Assembly (NCBI GenBank): GCA_023409615.1
Contig: JAEYRF010000207.1
Location: forward strand, 1 to 10,494
Direction of reading: 5' to 3'
Length of the DNA stretch: 10,494 nt
Source of the DNA: Bacillota bacterium
GTDB taxonomy: Bacteria; Bacillota; Clostridia; Acetivibrionales; DTU013
How positions within the stretch are numbered: position 1 is the stretch's first letter; every line of letters starts with the position of its first letter. The position numbers were made by a program, and so were the translations under genes. The notes under the pieces are model-generated. The model saw only the letters and a program-made list of their open reading frames with translations, searched no databases and was not told the DNA's origin. Of this stretch, positions 5,587-10,494 are shown piece after piece.

Positions 5587-7107
5587 TCAAATTTCACTGA
5601 TCTTTTGCATTGTACCTTTCAGTTTTTCGTAAATCTCAAGATAAATATCATAGTATTTCATATAAGTTTTATGAGCTTCCATATCCGGTTGATGAACCCT
5701 TCCTACCTGGATTGTTCGCGTAACTGCCTCATCAAAGTCTTTATACTCTCCCGTCCCGACTCCGGCAAGTATCGCAGCACCTAATGTTGTGGCGGTATCA
5801 GATGCAGGCACGCAAATAGTTGTACCGGTGACATCCGCCTTGATCTGAGTCCAAAGCCTGCTGTTAGCAGCACCTCCCATAGCATTTAGAATGTCCGACG
5901 AGACTCCGCTCTCCTGCGCTGTCATCATATTATGATAAAGCGCGTAGGCGCACCCCTCCATTACGGAACGAATCATGTGAGCTCTGGTTTTGTTATAGCC
6001 CAGTCCAAAGAAAACACCTTTTGCATTTCTATCCCATATAGGAGATCTTTCACCTGCCATATAGGGAAGGAATATCAAGCCTTCGGACCCTTGCGGAATA
6101 GCCGCCGCCTCTTCATCCATTATTTTAAAGGCGTTGATTCCCGTAAGTTTTTCCTGGGCTTCCTCACTGGCGCCCAGTTGTTCCTTAAACCATTTAATAC
6201 TGCCTCCGCCTCCAACAGTACCTCCTTGCAGGAGCCACAGATCCGGCACAACATGAGAACTCAAAATCAGCTTTGGGTGAGACAATGCTTCGTTAACGCA
6301 AATGCTCATACCGCCGGCCTGTCCCCCCTGCTCCTGTGTTTGTCCGGCTCTGAATACACCGGCACCAAGGGTACCGCATGCGGCATCAAGACCTCCTGCC
6401 ACGACTGGAGTTCCGGGCTTTAATCCTGTCAATCTGGCAGCCTCGCTTGTTACCTCGCCGATTACATGGTGGGATGGAAAGATATCAGCAAGCTTGTCTC
6501 TGGAAATGTCCAGCTTATCGCACAGATTGTCATCATACGTTCCCTTCTCCATATTGAACATGTGAAGTCCGTATCCCTGGGATATATCCTGCGTCATGGC
6601 CCCTGTCAGCCGGAATGCTATATAACTATTGCTCTGCAAGAACTTGTAAGTATTATTGTAGATCTCCGGTTTGTTCTCCTTAAACCATAATATCTTGGGA
6701 GTTGAATAGGTCGGCTCCAAAGCATTGCCGCTAATGCTGAATATCTGGTCAAATCCGATTCTTTCAGTAACCTTTTTGCAAATATCAGAAGCCCTTGTAT
6801 CCATCCATATCGGGGTATTATGCAGCACGTTACCCTCTTTGTCCACCGGTATTGCCGACCAGCTCTGACCATCCAGTCCTATCCCGGCGATTCGATTCAC
6901 ATCGATAACATTTTTCTGTAGAATTTCTCTGATGGCCAGACATACCCCGTCCCACCATTCCAGCGGGTTTTGTTCAACATGGCCCGGAGCAGGATAATAA
7001 ACCTGATAGGGGCTCGCCGCCTGCGCCAGCACTTTACCGTCCAAGTCGAATACAGCAGCCTTGCACGCGGATGTCCCGATATCAATTCCCAATAAAAGCT
7101 TCTCCAT
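5587..7107 (-). CDS. FGGY-family carbohydrate kinase (xylulokinase-like)
   Basis: ATP-dependent sugar kinase of 506 residues, two actin-like domains. The N-terminal phosphate-1 motif is GIDIGTSACKAAVFD (7-21), with the second at CVPASDTATTLGAAILAG (432-449). The catalytic Asp is D241 in AGGLDAACGTLGAG, and the glycine-rich adenosine region is NAMGGAANSRLW (408-419). The substrate loop reads GLDGQSWSAIPVD (77-89) where E. coli xylulokinase has a GQMHG motif, so the substrate is probably not plain D-xylulose. ATG 7107 has GGAGG (7118-7114) 6 nt upstream; an in-frame ATG 24 bp earlier lacks such a site. First gene of the operon after lacI. The expected role is phosphorylation of the ketose made by the GatD-like enzyme, or of the polyol itself. 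Ribulokinase, tagatose kinase or polyol kinase activity are all possible. Confidence 0.92.
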   Translation of the reverse strand: MEKLLLGIDIGTSACKAAVFDLDGKVLAQAASPYQVYYPAPGHVEQNPLEWWDGVCLAIREILQKNVIDVNRIAGIGLDGQSWSAIPVDKEGNVLHNTPIWMDTRASDICKKVTERIGFDQIFSISGNALEPTYSTPKILWFKENKPEIYNNTYKFLQSNSYIAFRLTGAMTQDISQGYGLHMFNMEKGTYDDNLCDKLDISRDKLADIFPSHHVIGEVTSEAARLTGLKPGTPVVAGGLDAACGTLGAGVFRAGQTQEQGGQAGGMSICVNEALSHPKLILSSHVVPDLWLLQGGTVGGGGSIKWFKEQLGASEEAQEKLTGINAFKIMDEEAAAIPQGSEGLIFLPYMAGERSPIWDRNAKGVFFGLGYNKTRAHMIRSVMEGCAYALYHNMMTAQESGVSSDILNAMGGAANSRLWTQIKADVTGTTICVPASDTATTLGAAILAGVGTGEYKDFDEAVTRTIQVGRVHQPDMEAHKTYMKYYDIYLEIYEKLKGTMQKISEI

Positions 7108-7179
7108 ACACAACCTCCAATAAACCTTCATTTAAAATCCAAGTCAACCATATGTATATCATTTCACATTAATTCTCTG

Positions 7180-7209
7180 ATTACAAGCTAAACGTTTCGC
7201 TCAAACCAA
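7180..7209 (-). promoter_or_regulatory. Putative promoter of the sugar operon
   Basis: TTGGTT (7209-7204) and TGTAAT (7185-7180) are 18 bp apart on the minus strand. The LacI-type operator (7187-7200) lies entirely in the spacer, which would make repression simple. The -35 is poor (three matches), so this assignment is tentative. The start would be near 7173, giving a leader of about 65 nt before the kinase. Confidence 0.45.
7187..7200. promoter_or_regulatory. LacI-type operator O1 ahead of the kinase
   Basis: GCTAAACGTTTCGC is a 14-bp near-palindrome (one mismatched pair) with the central CG typical of LacI/GalR-family operators. Read on the minus strand (GCGAAACGTTTAGC) it differs by one base from the second site at 8266-8279. 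The match at the two ends of the regulator gene supports autogenous and operon control. Confidence 0.75.
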
Positions 7210-7239
7210 AAATAATGTCCTCCGGATAAAGCCTCCGGA
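7208..7239 (-). terminator. Weak terminator-like hairpin after lacI
   Basis: TCCGGA (7234-7239) and TCCGGA (7221-7226) can pair into a 6-bp stem with a 7-nt loop directly after the lacI stop. A short U-run (TTTTT, 7212-7208) follows only after about 8 nt, so termination would be partial at best. Readthrough from lacI into the operon is possible. Confidence 0.35.
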
Positions 7240-7241
7240 AA

Positions 7242-8264
7242 TTAAAACGTCAATTCCTGAACTGACTTATTAATCTGCAGTTCCGTCTTCAGCCTTAGCA
7301 TTGAAGGATAGTTGCTCATATCTCCTTTCAATCTCTTCAAAAGCAATTGAGCCGCAACCTCGCCAATTTGCTCCATTGGCTGTACAATTATCGATAGTGC
7401 AGGTTTCACTATTTTCGCCATATGAAGGTTGTCAAACCCGATAATGGACAACTCTTCCGGTATTTTCACATCTCTGTCATTAATCGCCATGATTGCGCCG
7501 ATCGTCATTTCATAATTCGTGACAAAAACAGCACTCGGGGGTGTTTTCAGGCCTAACAGTTCATTTAGCAGTCTGTATCCGCTGTCACTTTCATAATCAC
7601 CTTTCTTAATAAGGTTTTCCTCTATTCTCATCTTGTAATCTTCGTGTACTCTTATATAGCCTTTCAGTCTCTCTTCCGCAGTAAAGATATTATCCGGTCC
7701 GCATATGATTCCAATTCTTTTATGTCCATTGACAATAAGATGTTCGACAGCATCATAAGCTGCGTTCATGTTATCTGCCAGCACCGTGTCACAGACTACT
7801 CCGGGAAGCGCCCTATCGATAAGCACGACCGGCACGTTCTCATCCAGAAGCTTCTGCACACTGCGCCCATTGCTCCCTTGCGGAATCGTAATAATCCCGT
7901 CAACCTGTTTGTTCACCAAAAAATTGAACTTTTCTTTTTCCAGCCGGTCACTTTTTTTATAATCACAGATAATTGTGCTATATCCGTTTTGTATCAGAAC
8001 ATTCTCAATATTAGAAACAATGGTAGTAAAAAAGATATTTTTAAAATCGGGTATGAGAACGCCTATTGTCATTGTTTTATTAGTCTTCAGACCTCTGGCG
8101 ATCTCATTAACTTTAAAATTCAACTTCTTAATTGCATTCTCAATCAGTACCTTGTTCTGATCGAGAACATTACCGCCATTGATATACTTTGATATGGTTG
8201 CAATAGATAAACCCGTGTGTTTTGCTACATCCTTTATTGTTGCCGCTATTTTAATCACCGCCAT
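7242..8264 (-). CDS. LacI/GalR-family transcriptional repressor
   Basis: DNA-binding sugar-responsive regulator, 340 residues from the chosen start. The helix-turn-helix is ATIKDVAKHTGLSIATISKY (8-27), followed by the hinge VNEIARGLKTNKT (52-64). The periplasmic-binding-protein-like effector domain begins at MTIGVLIPDFKN (65-76) and includes the late family motif IIGFDN. An in-frame ATG at 8294 is unlikely because it lies inside the -10 box of the lacI promoter. ATG 8264 is preferred, with ACGGAG (8284-8279) 14 nt upstream, a longer spacing than ideal; GTG 8258 is an alternative. An operator overlaps the leader, so the gene probably represses itself. It lies 135 bp upstream of the kinase and should respond to a sugar or sugar phosphate of the operon's pathway. 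Confidence 0.93.
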   Translation of the reverse strand: MAVIKIAATIKDVAKHTGLSIATISKYINGGNVLDQNKVLIENAIKKLNFKVNEIARGLKTNKTMTIGVLIPDFKNIFFTTIVSNIENVLIQNGYSTIICDYKKSDRLEKEKFNFLVNKQVDGIITIPQGSNGRSVQKLLDENVPVVLIDRALPGVVCDTVLADNMNAAYDAVEHLIVNGHKRIGIICGPDNIFTAEERLKGYIRVHEDYKMRIEENLIKKGDYESDSGYRLLNELLGLKTPPSAVFVTNYEMTIGAIMAINDRDVKIPEELSIIGFDNLHMAKIVKPALSIIVQPMEQIGEVAAQLLLKRLKGDMSNYPSMLRLKTELQINKSVQELTF

Positions 8265-8265
8265 C

Positions 8266-8279
8266 GCGTAACGTTTAGC
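8266..8279. promoter_or_regulatory. LacI-type operator O2 just downstream of the lacI promoter
   Basis: GCGTAACGTTTAGC matches the reverse complement of O1 at 13 of 14 positions. It lies about +4 to +17 relative to the inferred lacI start, a position that would block transcription. The centres of O1 and O2 are 1079 bp apart. Confidence 0.7.
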
Positions 8280-8289
8280 TCCGTAACTA

Positions 8290-8319
8290 ATCATAGCAGA
8301 AAAGGGCTTGCTCTGTCAA
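8290..8319 (-). promoter_or_regulatory. Promoter of lacI
   Basis: TTGACA (8319-8314) and TATGAT (8295-8290) on the minus strand are 18 bp apart, with a predicted start near 8283. This promoter places the upstream in-frame ATG (8294) inside the -10 box and so argues for the later start codon. Confidence 0.75.
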
Positions 8320-8335
8320 TACAAACTACTGTTTC

Positions 8336-8370
8336 TTGCATCCGGCATCTTGCATCTTGTATCCGGCATC
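8336..8370. repeat. Five tandem heptamers between two divergent promoters
   Basis: TTGCATC, CGGCATC, TTGCATC, TTGTATC, CGGCATC run head to tail with no gaps (consensus YYGYATC). The block fills the gap between the -35 box of the lacI promoter (ends 8319) and that of the ispF-like promoter (starts 8384). It is non-coding in either direction. Imperfect units argue for an older array. Confidence 0.85.
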
Positions 8371-8383
8371 CGCCCCTTTCGTT

Positions 8384-8412
8384 TTGACAAGAGCCCTGCA
8401 CGGTTATATAAT
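8384..8412 (+). promoter_or_regulatory. Consensus promoter of the ispF-like gene
   Basis: TTGACA (8384-8389), a 17-bp spacer and TATAAT (8407-8412) match the sigma-A consensus at all 12 positions. The start would be near 8419, about 43 nt before the ATG. The gene is probably expressed constitutively and strongly. Confidence 0.92.
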
Positions 8413-8461
8413 TCAATTGTATTTATGAAAATATAAAACAGTGAAGAAAGTGGTGGCCGGT

Positions 8462-8932
8462 ATGAAGGTAGGCATTGGGCAGGACAGCCATAGGTTTGAT
8501 TTTGATGATCAGGAGAAGCAGCTCGTACTCGGTGGAATTATCTTTGAAGGAGAGCCGCCTTTGCAAGGGAACAGTGACGCTGATGTCATACTTCACTCCA
8601 TCACAAACGCTATCTCAGGAGTCACTTGTGTAAATATATTGGGTAAAATCAGCGACGAACTGTGTCTGGAGCAGGGAATCAAGGACAGCGGCGTGTATCT
8701 GAATGAAGCCTTGAAGTATCTTGGCGATTACCGCATCATCCACCTCTCCCTATCTATTGAATGTGCAAAGCCGAAGATAACTCCAAAGATCGCTGATATC
8801 AGAAAAAATCTTTCAATGTTGCTAAGTATTCCGGAGAATTGTATCGGCATCACCGCCACAACAGGTGAAGGCCTCACCGCATTCGGGCAAGGCCTTGGTA
8901 TTCAGGTTCTCAGTATCGTTACTGTTATATAG
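8462..8932 (+). CDS. IspF-like protein (2-C-methyl-D-erythritol 2,4-cyclodiphosphate synthase family), divergent
   Basis: IspF makes the cyclic diphosphate intermediate of the MEP isoprenoid pathway as a trimer with a metal site. The 156-residue length is normal. Metal ligands D8 and H10 (GIGQDSHRF) and H45 (SDADVILH) are kept, as are the PKI..I..IR region (104-114) and an ATT.E block (ATTGE, 132-136). Several conserved positions differ: ITNAISG instead of LTDALLGA, VNILGKISDE (57-66) instead of GDIGKLFPD, and GEGLTAFGQGLG instead of TEKLGFTGRGEG. The Asp in GDIG, which contacts the nucleotide ribose in characterised enzymes, is Asn58. I prefer ATG 8462 (GGTGG 5 nt upstream, and the family starts here) over GTG 8441. 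Single-gene unit with its own promoter. It may be an active synthase of a divergent subgroup or a paralogue with another substrate. Confidence 0.85.
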   Translation: MKVGIGQDSHRFDFDDQEKQLVLGGIIFEGEPPLQGNSDADVILHSITNAISGVTCVNILGKISDELCLEQGIKDSGVYLNEALKYLGDYRIIHLSLSIECAKPKITPKIADIRKNLSMLLSIPENCIGITATTGEGLTAFGQGLGIQVLSIVTVI

Positions 8933-8959
8933 ATACTTTCTTTAGCGGCAGTATTTTTT
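8931..8959 (+). terminator. Probable terminator of the ispF-like gene
   Basis: AGATACT (8931-8937) pairs with AGTATTT (8950-8956), including one G-U, around a 12-nt loop and runs into six T residues (8954-8959). The stem is AT-rich and overlaps the stop codon. An alternative CGGC/GCCG pairing (about 8944-8963) exists in the convergent space with natB. Confidence 0.5.
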
Positions 8960-8968
8960 AGCCGAGCC

Positions 8969-10183
8969 TTATCCTCTGAACAGCATCTTCTCTTTCTTGA
9001 AGAGTGATGCAGCAAGCCACAATGTCAGTATTACGAAAATAATCGATGACACAAGGGCAATCATGAGATTGCCGTAGTCAATCACACCACCGAGTATCAT
9101 TTTAAAAGCAGCGATCGTATTGAGCACAGGCACCGCGAACATTGCAGACGACAGATCACTTGGCTGCAAGAACATGGTAGCATATCCGGGAACCATTGCG
9201 CCCATCATCAGGAAGGACAAGTAAGTCTGTGCTTCTTTATACGATTTTGCAAATGTACTGATGGCAATCTGGATTCCGGAGAAGGTCATTCCCAGAGCAA
9301 TCGTAATCAATATTGCCAGGGCAAATGCCAGCGGCTGTATCTCGAAGCCGGTTATCTGAGCATCCACACCCATAGTCAGTGAATTGGGATTGACCATATA
9401 TCCCAATACCAAACCCAGTAGTATCGCAATCACACTCACAAAGGAGAAAAGCGTAACAGTCAGATATTTTCCCACAAGCAGCGAACCGCGGTCCGGCAAG
9501 GTGGTCAGTAAGGGTTCAAATGTATTACGTTCCTTCTCTCCCGCAACCAAGTCCGTTGCAGCAGGGATCCCACCAACTGATACCAGCATTCCGATTAAAA
9601 GCGGCAGCATCATCTGCATCATCATATTGCTGCCCTTCTGATTAGGTGCCACATTACTGCGTTCAATAACAACAGGATGCAAAATATCCTCACTAAGTCC
9701 GAGTGCTTTCATTCTTTCACTGACCAAAGCATTCTCAAACTCATTGATCGCATTGGATACTATCTCCACACCCGATTGCGATTTTGTTTTTGATTCATCG
9801 TATTGCAATGTGATCTTGAAAGGAATCCCCTGTTCCATCTTCTCTTTATATCCGTCCTCAAGATCGATGATGCATCTGATCTTATCATTCATCAGATCTT
9901 CGGCAGGATCATCCGACTCAACCAGCCTCATATTCGGATTGACACTTAATATCCTGTCCTGTATCAGCTTCCTCACATCCGGAGTATCCGATGACTGCGA
10001 TAATGCTATAACTACATTTTCATTGATATCCTTCTCAAATTTCTGAATTCCTCCGCCCATCACAATGTTGATCAGCGGGATTAACAGCATGGGTAAAAGT
10101 ATACTGGTGATGATCGTTCTTTTATCACGCCCCAGGTCCCTTACTTCCTTTTTAAAAACTATCCAGATATGCTTCAGTTTCAT
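8969..10183 (-). CDS. natB: ABC-2 type exporter permease, NatB-like
   Basis: Membrane subunit of an ABC exporter of the NatAB type; NatAB in Bacillus exports sodium. The 404-residue protein has an N-terminal cytoplasmic segment, a first membrane helix at about 23-45, and a large extracytoplasmic domain (about 46-190). Further helices are at about 192-212, 240-265, 285-310, 322-340 and 371-394. The conserved coupling segment AGEKERNTFEPLLTTLP (214-230) is typical of the ABC-2 permease family. The Met-rich MMMQMM (187-192) precedes the second helix. Its ATG overlaps the TGA of the upstream ATPase gene (ATGA), which shows translational coupling. Substrate is not established; a peptide or drug exporter is an alternative. 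Convergent with the ispF-like gene. Confidence 0.88.
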   Translation of the reverse strand: MKLKHIWIVFKKEVRDLGRDKRTIITSILLPMLLIPLINIVMGGGIQKFEKDINENVVIALSQSSDTPDVRKLIQDRILSVNPNMRLVESDDPAEDLMNDKIRCIIDLEDGYKEKMEQGIPFKITLQYDESKTKSQSGVEIVSNAINEFENALVSERMKALGLSEDILHPVVIERSNVAPNQKGSNMMMQMMLPLLIGMLVSVGGIPAATDLVAGEKERNTFEPLLTTLPDRGSLLVGKYLTVTLFSFVSVIAILLGLVLGYMVNPNSLTMGVDAQITGFEIQPLAFALAILITIALGMTFSGIQIAISTFAKSYKEAQTYLSFLMMGAMVPGYATMFLQPSDLSSAMFAVPVLNTIAAFKMILGGVIDYGNLMIALVSSIIFVILTLWLAASLFKKEKMLFRG

Positions 10184-10494
10184 TTTACACCTGCCAGTCT
10201 GATGAAAATTTCTTCAAGATCATCATTCATGTACTTTTCCTTTAGACCTTCCACTGTGCCGGTCTCAACAAGTTTTCCCTTATGAATCATAGCGATCCGG
10301 TCGCACAGCTTATCGACTTCTTTCATCGTATGGCTGGAAAAGATTATCGTCTTTCCCTCTGCCCTGCAAGTCATAATAAAATCCTGCACTTCTCTGGCAG
10401 CGCTCACATCCAAGCCGGAGGTAGGCTCATCAAAAAGCATAATGTCAGGGTTATGTATGATTGATCTGGCGAAAGCTACCTTTTGCTTCATACC
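10180..10494 (-). CDS. natA: ABC transporter ATPase, NatA-like (N-terminus outside window)
   Basis: ATP-hydrolysing subunit that drives the adjacent NatB-like permease. The visible C-terminal part (about 104 codons) starts inside the ABC signature (GMKQKVAFAR), followed by Walker B and catalytic Glu (IMLFDEP), the D-loop SGLD and the switch histidine in SSHTM. The Walker A part lies beyond the window end. The visible first Met is internal, not a start codon. The gene overlaps natB by 4 nt. Confidence 0.93.
   Translation of the reverse strand, partial: GMKQKVAFARSIIHNPDIMLFDEPTSGLDVSAAREVQDFIMTCRAEGKTIIFSSHTMKEVDKLCDRIAMIHKGKLVETGTVEGLKEKYMNDDLEEIFIRLAGVK

Noticed and set aside
5932..6423. 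163-codon open frame on the plus strand
   Set aside because: Antisense to the FGGY kinase with no ribosome binding site or domain-like pattern.
7113..7141. TTGACT with TTTATT, 17 bp apart, as the kinase promoter
   Set aside because: The -10 is poor and the start would fall on the ribosome binding site, leaving almost no leader; the site overlapping the operator fits better.
7644..8192. 182-codon open frame on the plus strand
   Set aside because: Antisense to lacI, whose protein is clearly recognisable, so this is a frame shadow.
8336..8370. Heptamer block as a CRISPR array
   Set aside because: The units are only 7 bp with no spacers between them, so this is a simple tandem repeat.
8441..8461. 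GTG at 8441 as the start of the ispF-like gene
   Set aside because: There is no ribosome binding site upstream of it, and the family N-terminus begins at the ATG at 8462, which has GGTGG 5 nt upstream.

Overview
The window looks like chromosomal DNA of a low-to-moderate GC Gram-positive bacterium, most likely a member of the Clostridia. The reasons are a T-box leader ahead of proS, near-consensus sigma-A promoters (TTGACA-17-TATAAT), strong GGAG-type ribosome binding sites, a LacI-type local regulator and a NatAB-type ABC exporter. Nothing in the sequence identifies the species.

Layout, left to right. Positions 1-1125 (minus) hold the first 375 codons of a short, archaeal/eukaryotic-type prolyl-tRNA synthetase whose C-terminus lies outside the window. 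Its leader (about 1126-1488) contains a promoter, a compact T-box riboswitch with mutually exclusive antiterminator and terminator, and a further long stem. Positions 1520-7107 (minus) are a five-gene sugar/polyol operon read right to left: FGGY carbohydrate kinase, GatD-like zinc polyol(-phosphate) dehydrogenase, GatZ/KbaZ-family protein, FucU-type sugar mutarotase and aldo/keto reductase. A LacI-family repressor gene lies just upstream (7242-8264, minus). Two nearly identical 14-bp operators, one in the putative kinase promoter and one just after the lacI promoter, suggest that the repressor controls both the operon and itself. A divergent IspF-like gene (8462-8932, plus) is transcribed away from lacI from its own consensus promoter. 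Five tandem heptamers lie exactly between the two divergent -35 boxes. Convergent to ispF is a natA-natB pair (8969-10494, minus), with natA cut by the window edge.

How the genes may work together (inference). The mutarotase would supply the right sugar anomer, the aldo/keto reductase would reduce the aldose to an alditol, the GatD-like enzyme would oxidise the alditol to a ketose, the FGGY kinase would phosphorylate it, and the GatZ-like protein would epimerise the ketose-6-phosphate (for example tagatose-6-P to fructose-6-P). The reductase has an NADP-binding loop altered in a way that suggests NADH use, and the dehydrogenase has the acidic residue typical of NAD use, so the pair could be redox-neutral. 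There is no transporter, PTS component or GatY/KbaY aldolase in the window. This combination is the most interesting part of the region. The proline tRNA synthetase and the NatAB and IspF genes look like ordinary neighbours, although the IspF is divergent.
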